64,000 bases of DNA from contig JANFAH010000004.1 in NCBI GenBank assembly GCA_024663395.1, positions 3,410,001 through 3,474,000 of the forward strand. The letters run 5' to 3'. The notes below the pieces were generated by a model. It saw only the letters and a list, made by a program, of their open reading frames with translations. It was not told the origin of the DNA and made no database searches. The first letter of the stretch is position 1. Each line of letters starts with the position of its first letter. A program made the translations under genes and the position numbers. This document shows positions 1 to 10,330 of this stretch, piece after piece. The stretch comes from Pisolithus tinctorius. Lineage: Eukaryota > Basidiomycota > Agaricomycetes > Boletales > Pisolithaceae.

Positions 1-1097
1 GCATTTCTCAGTTTCTTCACTGAACACATTTTAAAAAAAGATTGAAAAATGAGACTCTTTAATTTGGGATGTTTTTGTGACAAATATTGTAAAAACACAT
101 AGGATTTGTATTGTCTATCATGCCTCACAAAATGCCACCTGAAAATCTTAATATTTGCATTTTCAAAAATTATGGAGATTCAACAGAATTATTTTGAACA
201 CAATATGTGTGATACATTGTAAATAATTTTCCAATATATGTCACTTTTTTTTAGATTTAACAATCTGCTTTTTTGTGAGCAGAAAGTTTAAAAAGTAGGA
301 AGTATTTATTTAGCCCAAGTATTGCATTGCAACAATGAATTGTGTGCTGAAGCTCATATGAAAAACATTCTGCTTCTTTTATGCTCAAACATGTAATATA
401 CAGTGAAATATTTTTCAACAAAAAATAAAATCAGAAATAAAATCCTTCCACATTAAAATAATAGGTCAATACATCAAAAATTATATCTGGATGAAATATT
501 GAGTATATTATTAGTGAGGGTGTGGTCCCAGCACACCATATGTGCATCAGCATTCCATACTGTATCAATTGCTCTTGGCATGTGTAATAATATACTCAAT
601 GTTTCATCTAGAAATAATTTTTGATGTTTTGACTTCTGATTTTAATGTGGAAGGATTTTATTTCTGATTTTATTTTTTGTTGAAAAATATTTCACTGTAT
701 ATTACATGTTTGAGCATAAAAGAAGCAGAATGTTTTTCATATGAGCTTCAGCACACAATTCATTGTTGCAATGCAATACTTGGGCTAAATAAATACTTCC
801 TACTTTTTAAACTTTCTGCTCACAAAAAAGCAGATTGTTAAATCTAAAAAAAAGTGACATATATTGGAAAATTATTTACAATGTATCACACATATTGTGT
901 TCAAAATAATTCTGTTGAATCTCCATAATTTTTGAAAATGCAAATATTAAGATTTTCAGGTGGCATTTTGTGAGGCATGATAGACAATACAAATCCTATG
1001 TGTTTTTACAATATTTGTCACAAAAACATCCCAAATTAAAGAGTCTCATTTTTCAATCTTTTTTTAAAATGTGTTCAGTGAAGAAACTGAGAAATGC
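1..1097. repeat. 1.1-kb palindrome (foldback-like inverted repeat)
   Basis: Positions 1-513 are the reverse complement of 585-1097 (paired positions sum to 1098), around a 71-bp spacer. All stretches of the outer ~430 bp that I compared by eye are identical, while about 8 differences cluster in the ~50 bp next to the spacer. The sequence is AT-rich with no CpG that I can see and no supportable gene. The left arm starts at the window edge, so the repeat may be longer. It could be a foldback or MITE-like element, a recent inverted duplication, or an assembly fold-back. The central mismatches argue mildly against a pure artefact. Confidence 0.9.
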
Positions 1098-2064
1098 TTC
1101 CAGTGCCTGCTGTGCAGTGACTCACTATGACTCGTCTTGCCTTAACAAGGACATGGGTGAATGTTCAAGTGCTTTCGAATGTTTGTTCCACAGGTACTTT
1201 ACATATGTACATAAACCCGCATGTATTGTACCAGCTCCCCATTCGAAATCTACTTTGCAACCACCCTTAGCTCTGCTCGCTGTACCCATGAGGACTCAAC
1301 AGTATGACTTTGGTTGGCCAAGACTAGTGTTCCGCCGCTAGTGAAGTTAAATCATGTGTCACTTCTTGTGCAGTCACATGCTTGTGCTTCATCGCACTCA
1401 ATTTGTGACGCGATACGAGTCATCGGCATAACAAGCTGCACCTGATTACCCCTCCTAGCCTGCTAATGATGGCTGGACTGTTTTCATGATGCATACAAAT
1501 ACTTAGCTATCATGTCCCATAGACCGAACATCAGGAAAGTTACATCTAGTCTAATTTGTCTGATATAGTCTGCTGCAGACAATTCAGACAATCCAGACAA
1601 CCCGGATGTCTGACCCTAGATAACTGTATGGTATGCCAAGAGTTCAAATGAACTGAATTAAAGTTTGTCAGACTAAATCAGATGGATCAGACAAGCAGGC
1701 TACTTGTAACTTTGCTGATGAAGTATGTTTACATGAACAAAAGCATGTACAATGTCTGAATAGTATGTATAATATGAGTACCAGACCAAAGTGAGATGAT
1801 TAGGTGAATGTCTGTGAGATCAATGCCTAACCCTACAGGATTGTCCTCAACCTCCCATAGATCCAAGAGGTCATATTGTCCCACTGAACCCTGTTGGTGT
1901 CAATGGTCACATGCTAGACGCAGTTGTACTTATAGAATTGTTTACATTAGTTTACACCTCAGTGCTTGTGTCTATGATGCTGAGGTAGGTACAGTAACCC
2001 CTGAGGACATGCATGTATACTTACCTCCTGTAGCATGTCCCATCAGGAATTGTTAATGATAGTG
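1098..2064. other. Unassigned spacer, probably including copia 5' LTR sequence
   Basis: No convincing gene is seen. The right part must hold the rest of the 5' LTR of the copia element, but its left boundary and target duplication cannot be placed. An imperfect direct duplication lies at its end: a block ending in GTGTCTATGATGCTGAG occurs near 1963-1985 and again near 2062-2084, each followed by a GTCCCATCAG motif. The stretch 1555-1610 is rich in CAGACA/TGTCTG inverted motifs. Confidence 0.4.
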
Positions 2065-2107
2065 CTTGTGTCTATGATGCTGAGTGTGTCCCATCAGTTT
2101 TACAACA
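2065..2107 (+). repeat. 3' end of copia 5' LTR
   Basis: The 43 bp ending in TTTTACAACA recur with about 4 differences at 23757-23799, directly after the truncated reverse transcriptase. That is the relation expected between the ends of the two LTRs of one element. It ends in CA and abuts a primer-binding site. Confidence 0.7.
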
Positions 2108-2119
2108 GGTTATGAGCCC
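2108..2119 (+). promoter_or_regulatory. Primer-binding site (initiator tRNA-Met anticodon region)
   Basis: GGTTATGAGCCC follows the LTR end directly. It is complementary to the anticodon stem-loop of eukaryotic initiator tRNA-Met (GGGCUCAUAACC), not to a tRNA 3' end. Drosophila copia-type elements are known to prime on a cleaved tRNA-Met half in this way. The position and 12-base match are seen in the sequence; half-tRNA priming is inferred. Confidence 0.65.
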
Positions 2120-4552
2120 TTCTCAACACTGATTCTGACACGACTCATCCATCCACATATAGGCACATACATACACTTTTAATGCATGTTTTCGCTACCC
2201 CTGGCTGCTCCAGATGTTGCTTTTGTCATGGGCAAATTTGATCATATCCCTGAGTTAACAGATGCCTCTACCTTCTTTGCCTGGAAGACACAGGTGCTCC
2301 TGGCCTTAGACTGTGAGGGCACATATAGTCATGTCAGTGATGGCACAGACCTGCTGGACCCTATCGAGTTTGCATCAGTAAAGCTGAAACCTACAAATTC
2401 TGCTAAGCTCACAGATGACGAGTGAAAGGCGATAGTTGATTGGTCTAAGGCAGATGCTGTGACAAAAGATGTTTTATGTTGACATCTGTCGCCAGCTGTA
2501 CTTTGTCTCATTCCCCAAGAGAGGTCTACCACCACTCAGGATGTTTGGGTCACTCTCCATGATAATTTTGACCACATTGATGTTGGTTCATGGCACCTTG
2601 TATGGGTGAAGATCTTGCACATGCATATGAAAGATGCCAGTGACGCAGCTCATTACTTGTCAGAACACTCCACTGCTCGGTGTGACCTCATCTGCATGGG
2701 GGCATCCTACTCAGATGAGGAGGCTATCTTCCATCTCATTGAAGGACTTCCAGAGACTGGCACCTGGCCATCTTTCTGTCTTTTCCTACAAAGCTCCTGT
2801 ACCATTGCAGCAGCTGCCTCTACAGGCACCTCTGTTTCCTCCACATCCAAGACTTCTGCCTCTTCAGCCCATTCCTCCATCTCTATGGCACTGTCCATGA
2901 GCTCAGTGACTTTCGAAAGCATCTCAGTCAAGATCATGGCTGAGGCTCACCATTTGGTCCAACAACTCTCTTTTTTGTCTGTGGGATCTGAATACACTAA
3001 TGCCATGACCTCACCTGTTGGCCCACCCAATGTAAACCCAGCAACAGGCTCTGAAAGACATGCAATAATCCATCAGGCACCTATTGTGACACTCCTATTG
3101 GTGGCAGTCTCATTTGTGATGCCAGCAATCATGATAAGGTGCACTGCTTCAAACCCAGGGGCAGCATGGCTGGTCAACAACCCTCCTGGTGAAAGGGCAA
3201 GGGTGACAAGGAGAAGGATAAACTCACTTCGGCTGCAGCGACCACTGCATCTACTCCTCCTGCTCCTGCATCAGCTCCAGTGGCTGCAGTGGCACTTGAT
3301 TCTTCTGCAGTCTCCCCCTGGACCACACACTCCAGGGATCTCACTTGCATGGTTATTACTGAACTTGATGAGGATGGGGATGCACCTACACCATCACTGG
3401 CCTTAAAAGCATGCCTTGGCACTCTCTTGGCTTCTAGTCTTTTGGACTCCAGCACTTCTCACACACTGGTCTGTAATCGTGCCTTCTTCCATACCTATGT
3501 GCTGGACACATCTGTGAATGTTCAAATGGCCAATCATGGACACTTACCTACTACTGGACATGGTGAGTGTCTGGCTTTCCTGTCAATTGGCAGTGATAAG
3601 TATTGTTTGCATGTGCTGCAGGCTGTGCTGCACCTCATCTTGGTTGGGTGGATGCTCCACCAGGGCTGGGGTTGTAGTTTTCAGGGAGAACCTGCACGCT
3701 GTGAACTCTCTTACCATGGATGTCCATTGGGTGGTGTGCAGCTGCAGTCAAATAACCTCTGCTTTCTGGACCTTGAGTTTGTTCACTTTGATGCACCCCT
3801 ACCTCTTACCACCAGCCCGACTCTCACTGCCTTCGCTTGTGTCCCAGTCACCTATGATTTGTGGCATGCCAGGATTGGTCATGCTGGTGGCAAGGTGGTG
3901 AGTCAGCTCTCTTCGATCATGTCTGGTGTCACCATTAGCTCCTCTAGCCCACAGTCAATCTGTGAGTCCTGTGTGGTCAGAAAGCATGCTTGCTCACCAT
4001 TCAAATCCTCTAAGAGCCACACCACCACCTTTCTTGAGCTCATACACACAGATCTTGGGGGACCTATGCTGGTCCAGACCTTCCACGGCAAACTGTACTT
4101 CATGGTTATCCTCAATGACTATACCCACATCCTAGACATACATTTGCTCGCTTGCAAGGACCAGGCTCTTGAGGCCTGGGAGGTCACTCAGACCTGCTGG
4201 GAATGGCAGCATGGTGCGAAGGTTAAGGCTCTGCAGTCAGACAATGGAGGAGAGTTTCTCAGCAATGTGTTTGTCCAGTCCTTGAACTCACAGGGTATTG
4301 TTCACCATTTGTCCATGCCATACATGCACCAGCAGAATGGGGTTGCTGAATGGGTTATCCACATGTTAGAGGGATGTGTCTTGGCCATGTTACATCTTGC
4401 TTGGCTCCCACTTGCTTACTGGGGTGAAGCCATGCTTACAGCCTCCTATCTGCACAATCGCACAGGGTCACGTGTCTTACCAAATGGGGTCACACCCTAC
4501 AAAATGTTGCATCATGCACAACCCAATCTCAGTCACTTGTGGGTTTGGGGCT

Positions 4553-5357
4553 GTTGTCAAAGTCGGACAACACCCCTGGCTCCTTCTTAGGGCGGAGTTG
4601 GAGCGGGTTGGGCTGCGGAGTACAGTGGTCAAAGTCCGAAGCGAATCTGACCACTGGGTGGCGAGATATTTGACGAACAGTGAGCGGAGGGGTATGAAGG
4701 GAAGTTTCGGAGTCAGAGCTGGAGGTCAGAGGTCAGAGGTCGGATGAGAGGGCGTTGGGTTCAGCTAGTGCGCTGCCCCCTTGCGCGAGCTCAGCCCTCG
4801 TATTTCAGAGGTGGAGCGGACTCAGAGGAAGTGGAGACGAAACTCCAGAGGGGACTGAGAGGGAGTCGAAGGTGGGGACTTTATTCGATATTCATACTGA
4901 TTACATTGGAGTACTATGTGGCCTTATATACGATGTAGGCCAAGGGTGGTGCAGTACGGAATGTAAACCAATAAGTGTATAGTGGGTTAGAGTCCTTCCG
5001 ACACAAGGGATAGAGGGTAGGGATGACAGGGACCTTAACTGAGACAAGGAAACTACTACAACAAGGAAGAGAGGGTAAATACCAAAGGAGCAGAAGAATG
5101 GAGAAAACCGACATGAGGGCGGAACCCTATCTAGAATGCAGGGCCACAAGTCCGACAGCCCACATGACCAACCTTAGGGCGGAGTTGAGCGGAGTTGGTC
5201 AGAACATGGATGGGGGACCTCAGAGAGGTGTGGAGATGTGTCAGGAGGGTCGGAGGAGCGCGGGAACACGTCGGAGGAGGGCGGAGAAGCGTGGGAACAT
5301 GTCGGAAGAGGGCGGAGAAGCGTGGGAACATGTCGGAAGAGGGCGGAGTAGGTGTTA
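4553..5357 (+). mobile_element. 0.8-kb insertion in the copia integrase
   Basis: The integrase reading breaks at WVWGC near 4550 and resumes near 5364. The junctions carry GGGGCT at both 4547-4552 and 5358-5363, a candidate 6-bp target duplication. The insert is G/A-rich and clearly richer in CpG than the surrounding copia sequence. It starts with a small hairpin (TGTTGTC...GACAACA), contains a TATA-like CCTTATATAC near 4920, and holds a loose direct repeat (about 4557-4613 against 5148-5205). It lacks clear TG...CA ends, so I cannot say whether it is a solo LTR, a SINE-like unit or a non-autonomous DNA element. Confidence 0.6.
5248..5347 (+). repeat. 31-bp tandem repeat
   Basis: About 3.3 copies of a 31-bp unit of the type CGGAGAAGCGTGGGAACATG followed by TCGGAAGAGGG. 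The last two copies are identical. It lies at the 3' end of the insertion in the copia integrase. Confidence 0.85.
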
Positions 5358-6330
5358 GGGGCTTATGCTGGTGTCATGGTCATGACAGCTGTCAAGCTTA
5401 TGCACATATCCCTCTAGAACTCCAGCAGAAGTTAGGACCCAGATCCAGACTGGTACACTTTATGGGTTATCCACTGGGGGTCAAGGCATATAGGGTGTGG
5501 GATGTTAGCACTGGACAATTCTGTAATTCCAGGGATGTTATCTTTGATGAAGACATTCATACACTACCCTTTGAGGATACATCAGCTGGTGGACCATCAC
5601 CTGACAATGACTTGGGTTCAGTTGAGGACTCTGAGGACTCACAACCCCCATCCCCATCATCCCCATCATCTCAGCCATCCTTGGTGCCCTTGGCTGTGGT
5701 TCAACCTCCCGTTGCTGCTCCCCCTACTACTTTATGCCATTCTAGCAGGGCCAGGGTACAGACTGAGGCAGGTAAGGCATTTGCTGAGTCTCTTCAGGCG
5801 ATGCAGGAATGCCTGGCTGCATGTCACACATGCTCTGTTTCTCCCATCACAACTGCTCCCCTCATCACAACTGCTTCTGGTTGTAACACTCACTTGGATG
5901 GCCCTCTTTCCCCATTAACCGAGCTGTCGGAGTCTGATCTTTCACCCTCTGACACCTCTGTGGGTCTGCTCTTCGCTGCAGTCATTGACTTGGTCATCTC
6001 TGAACATGCTTGCTTGGCCCTACAAAGCAACACTTGCTGCGACCCAGCCAATCCCACCTACAATCCTTCAGTCCCCCCTGCTACTTATGATGAGGCAATC
6101 TGTCACAGTGATGCATCCAGGTGGAGGGCAGCCATGGATAAGGAAATAGATTAGTTAAAGTCGATGAATGTTTATAGCCTTGTTCCTTTTCCTCTGGGGG
6201 CTCATGCAATAGGAAGCTGTTGGGTTTTGGAGTACAAAGAAGGTGATGGTAAGGGGGGCCAGTCGAGAAAGCATGTTTTGTTGTGAAGGGATTTACTCAG
6301 GTACTGGGCAGGGACTTTGGACACACATGA

Positions 6331-6409
6331 TTCAGTCACTTGTAGTCCTAAAAGTGGGTCATCCAACATGTACATTTTGTCCTGAAACTGGGACTAACTG
6401 ACATCGGCC
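6331..6409 (+). repeat. Left terminal inverted repeat of the KDZ element
   Basis: Starts TTCAGTCACTTGTAGTCC and pairs in reverse complement with 23532-23610 at roughly 80% identity, including the shared core AAAGTGGGTCAT. It lies directly inside the break in the copia reverse transcriptase. Confidence 0.88.
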
Positions 6410-6424
6410 AGTGGTCCCTAGGGG

Positions 6425-6890
6425 TGGGTAGGCTGAACTGTGAAGGTGGGGTCGGCCTATGTCACAGGATGATGGATCAACTGCCCTGGAAGTGGGGTCA
6501 GCTGACATGACTATAGGATGGATTGATGACCTGGAAGTGAGGTCGGCCAATGCAGCTATGGGATGAATCAGTGACCTGGAAGTGGGGTCAGCTGACACAG
6601 CTATGGGATTGATTAGTGTCCTAGAAGTGAGGTCAGCTGACACAGCTATGGGATGAATTAGTGGCCTGGAAGTGGGGTTGGCCAACACAGCTATGGGATG
6701 AATTAGTGACCTGGAAGTGGGGTTGGCTGATACAGCTATGGGATAGATTAGTGTCCTAGAAGTGAGGTTGGCTGATGCAGCTATGGGGTGGATTGAAGAC
6801 CTGGAAGTGGGGCCAGCTGACATGGCTGGGGGAGGGGCTGATGTCCTGGCAGTGGCATCAGCTGATGTGGCTGGGGGAATGAACCATGAC
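6425..6890 (+). repeat. 45-bp minisatellite, left subterminal array
   Basis: About 10 diverged copies of a 45-bp unit with core CCTGGAAGTGGGGTCAGCTG and the spacer ACAGCTATGGGATGAATTAG. As 45 is a multiple of 3, the minus strand stays open (6359-6931) with a 15-residue period, but this looks like a repeat artefact rather than a gene. The unit is related in inverted orientation to the array at the right end. Confidence 0.9.
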
Positions 6891-7262
6891 CTGGAGTTAT
6901 GGTTGGGCAGACACTTTGCAAGAAAGACCAATATCTTGATAGTGGGTTAGTGGGGCTGGCCAATCTTATTACTCAGTACACTACTTTCTTGGTAGTTAGC
7001 TGGCTGAATGCACATGGTTGTGGAAAAATCCTATATCCTATCCTTATCCTGTGGTATTGAAGTTAACTCTACCAACCTGGCCATTGTATTGGAATTAACA
7101 TTGGACAAATTTACTCAGTTGTGTATCAGTACTTAAGGAGGAGTTGTCCTGCAGGAAATTACTTTTTTTTCTGAACATTCAATGTCATATGAAATTTGAA
7201 AACACAAAGCAGCTATTTTTGATTGTAGTACATACATATCATATGTATCAAGGTAGGGTATT

Positions 7263-8850
7263 TTACAAAGATTCCAACAGCCAGGGTGATGTTTGCCCCT
7301 TTCCCTGTGTCAGTTTTGTAGCCCCTTTGGACATGCAGATAGTATAGGTTTGGGGAGGCTGAGATGTGCCCTGTGTGTCCTTCCCACAGCCAGGATTCTT
7401 GCACTCATAGGAATAAGTCTGCCCTGAACAACCAGCTTCCCACTTCTGAATGCTATAACACTGAGGGCACTGGGCAGGCAATTGTTGTCCCCAAGGCCTG
7501 ATGAACTTGTCAGTCCAGACAAATTTCTCCACCACTACCTTCTCCTGCCACAACATCAGGATGATGTTGGAGTGCCTACCCAACATACCACAGTCATTCA
7601 GGGCATACCTGACTGCACTTTGGACATGGAAGCCTTGAACAAGGGTGGAGTCAAGGACACTCATGAGGAAGGGAATGGTGGTGACTAGTTGAAGTCTCTC
7701 AGCATCAAAAAGCAGCATGGACCTTGGCTTGAAACTGATATGGTGTCAGCCATAACCACCAACATTGAAAGAAAACCTACTGTTGCACAGCTGCCTTCAG
7801 TCCTTGGAAGCTCTCCTCCTTCCTTACAGTAGAACCACATACAAAGAAGATGAGGTCTCCACCCTTGACAATGTTGGAGAAGGGTAACAGAAGGCCTTGC
7901 ATAAACTGCAACTGGTCAGATGGGAGTGACAGTCAAACAATGGTGACTTACCTCAAAGACCTCTGTGGCTATTGGAACCTCATTCTCCATTCCAGGGAAC
8001 AGATCCCCCCTGTCTTCATCAGTATGGGTAGTAAGGAAAATGACTACCTTAGCAAAGGTAGTCAGACTTGAAGCTAGCTTTGATGCTGCAGTGTCATAGA
8101 CAGCTCTGGACTCCTCAGTGGCAAAGTTGAAGGGCAGTTGTGAGAAGTGGTAGGTGTCTTGTCTGAAATATCCCTGCAACATGGTGTGAAGGATATGCAC
8201 AGGGGCATGGCCAAGCTCTAGAGACTCAAGGTAGAGGTGGATAATGGCAGTAGAGTTACCAGCCACTTCAGAGGTGGTGGCATGCTCAAACCCCCCAATG
8301 ACCACAAGAGGGTGTTTCAGGACTGGCTTGCCTGACAAGTAGAAGCCCTGTACTTGGAGCTAGAAGTGATTGGGGTGGCAATATGCACTTACAAAATAGG
8401 GCTGAGGACTTTCAAATCTTGTCATTTTCCAATGACAGGCAACACACCTGAAGTTCATCCAGAGTTTGAGTCAATGGAATTAATTCATAAAAGGGAGGTT
8501 AACACACCTGAAGGTCACAGGGAGCTGGGTGACCTCTGCAAGGCAATCCTCAGGTACCACAACACACTTGTTACACACCACCCTTCTGCAACCTGCCTGA
8601 TCACAAGGCCACAATGTCCCTCCATGCCTGCACATCACACAGAACTGCATAGAATGTTAGAAAGATGGATGGAATATAACAAGAGACTTGCCAAGTTCCT
8701 CATCCTTCTCTTCTTGGCAACAGGGGCCTTCTTAGCATGGGCCTTGCTTGACTTGGCAGCTTGTTTTTCCCTAGCTTTTAGACCAGCAAGAGATACCCTG
8801 GGAGCTCTACCTCCAGTGGTCTTCTTAGCTGTCTGCTTGGTCTTCACCAT
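7263..8850 (-). CDS. H3-tail mimic / PHD-like finger / CHAT-like protein of the KDZ element
   Basis: A six-exon model keeps phase throughout and gives 449 aa: 8850-8692, 8644-8508, 8447-8393, 8347-7952, 7911-7781, 7734-7263. Intron 1 uses a GC donor and the rest GT-AG. Residues 1-18 (MVKTKQTAKKTTGGRAPR) copy the histone H3 tail, keeping T3 K4 Q5 T6, K9, T11-G13 and A15-R17, followed by a Lys-rich stretch to about residue 53. Cysteines 55, 58, 67, 72, 77, 80, 100 and 103 with His104 form a PHD/ADD-like zinc finger. Residues about 125-345 have a CHAT/caspase-like layout: His225 in TTHTDEDRG, Cys274 in FFVCGST, then a CHAT-like tail (TTIPFLMSVLDSTLVQGF). A zinc ribbon follows (C382, C385, C404, C409). 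Domain names come from motif reading only. The transcript is predicted, not shown. Confidence 0.75.
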
Positions 8851-8879
8851 CTTAGTCTAGTATGCCAACATTAGTGAGT

Positions 8880-10330
8880 GGCAGCAACATGTGACACAGA
8901 TGGGAACAGTAGCATACCTTATTATCTTTACAAGACACAAAAGGGGTAGGGGACAAGCAATAAGATAACAATAAATGCATTTAGTTTGTACATATATCAT
9001 GGAGCAAGGATAAATATCTACATAATTATGGAAAAGACAAGCCAATGTATGCAACTACACACAACACTGGGCACTGGATAAGCAGACCAGAGAGGGGGGA
9101 TATGTGAGTATCATCTGGGCACCATGAAGTAGAAGTGCAACAACATACCTTATTGGATGAGACACAGCAAGGGAGATGCAGTGTGGCAGGAGGGAGATAT
9201 GAATTGATAGCCTACTAGTGTTTTGTGAGTGGTGCTGGAACACCAGGAACTGGGACAACATACCTTTTTTTTAGGATGAGACATGCCGAGGGGGTGTTCT
9301 GTAAGTCATATAGCGACACTGGGAACTGGGATGACATACCTTTTTTTAGGACAAGACATGGCAAGGGGTGGACGGGGCGAGGGGATGCTTTGTAAGCAGT
9401 AGAGGGATGCTGCGAGCTGGGACAATGTACCTTTTTTTAGGATGAGACATGCCAAGGGGGTGTTCTGTAAGTCATATAGTAACACCAGGTACTGGGATGA
9501 CATACCTTTTTTTAGGATGAGACACAGTGAGGGGTGGACAGGGTGAGGGGATGCTTTGTAAGCAGTAGAGGGACGCTGCGAGCTGGGACAATGTACCTTT
9601 TTTCAGGATGAGACATGCCAAGGGGGTGTTCTGTAAGTCATATAGCGACACCAGGTACTGGGATGACATACCTTTTTTTAGGATGAGACACAGCGAGGGG
9701 TGGACAGGGCGAGGGGATGCTTTGTAAGCAGTAGAGGGATGCTGCGAGCTGGGACAATGTACCTTTTTTTAGGATGAGACATGCCGAGGGGGTGTTCTGT
9801 AAGTCATATAGCGACACTGGGAACTGGGACAACATACCTTTTTTTATGATGAGACATGATGAGGGGGTGTTTTGTGGACAGGGCAAGGGGATGCTTTGTA
9901 AGTGGTAGAGGGATGCTGCGAGCTGGGACAACATACCTTTTTTTAGGATGAGACATGCTGAGGGGGTGTTCTGTAAGTCATATAGTGACGCCAGGAACTG
10001 GGACAACATACCTTTTTTATTTATTTTGTGAGTCATAGACGCTGCGAGCTGGGACAACATACCTTCTTTTAGGATGAGACATGCCGAGGGAGTGTTTTGT
10101 AGACAAGGCGAGGGGATGTCTTGTGAGTGGTAGAGGGACACTGTGAGCTGGGACAGCATACCTTTTTTTTGGATGAGACTCGGTGAGATGGGTTTTGTGA
10201 GTGGTACAGAGACACCGAACAGTGCGCAATAGAGACTGAAAACACTGGTAGCATCCTAGTGTGTGATGTGAGTGTTATAAAGATGCTATGAGAAGTGTGA
10301 TGACATACCTTTTTTGTTTTTTCAAAGGGA
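8880..10330. repeat. 166-bp tandem array upstream of the H3-mimic gene
   Basis: A monomer of the type ACATACCTTTTTTTAGGATG, then AGACATGCCGAGGGGGTG, recurs at alternating spacings of about 76 and 90 bp, giving dimers of 166 bp. It is best preserved at about 9240-10160 and decays at both edges. On the minus strand each unit reads AAAAAAAGGTATGTTGTCCC, which resembles a splice donor. Open frames with a repeated pattern exist, but I see no gene. The 8880-9240 part is weakly repetitive. Confidence 0.85.

Larger units (their letters stand above)
2186..6328 (+). pseudogene. Ty1/copia gag-pol remnant, 5' part
   Basis: Gag starts at 2186 (motif FDHIPELTDASTFFAWKTQV) and stays in one frame to 3406 with in-frame TGA codons at 2423 and 2480. 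Pol follows in another frame from 3280: a degenerate protease-like DSSTSH, a GAG-pre-integrase zinc motif (YDLWHARIGH, later CESCVVRKH), and an integrase core with HTDLGGPM, QSDNGGEF and NGVAEW supplying the D-D-E residues. A foreign 0.8-kb insert breaks it at 4553-5357. The integrase end then resumes (QAYAHIPLELQQKLGP) and runs through a Pro/Ser-rich linker into the start of reverse transcriptase (YDEAICHSDASRWRAAMDKE), which has a TAG at 6152. It ends at residues GRDFGHT where the KDZ element is inserted. It is inactive. Confidence 0.88.

Noticed and set aside
970..1341. 123-residue open frame starting inside the palindrome
   Set aside because: It begins in the right arm of the inverted repeat, has no recognisable motif and crosses the repeat boundary.
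4553..5357. Interpretation as a solo LTR
   Set aside because: The best target duplication (GGGGCT) gives ends without TG...CA, and the internal direct repeat is weak.
6359..6931. 190-residue periodic open frame (minus strand)
   Set aside because: The 45-bp repeat is a multiple of three, so any stop-free unit gives a long frame. No non-repeat coding sequence flanks it.
8354..8860. 168-residue plus-strand open frame
   Set aside because: It is the antisense of exons 1-3 of the H3-mimic gene, whose minus-strand reading has domain motifs and agreeing splice phases.
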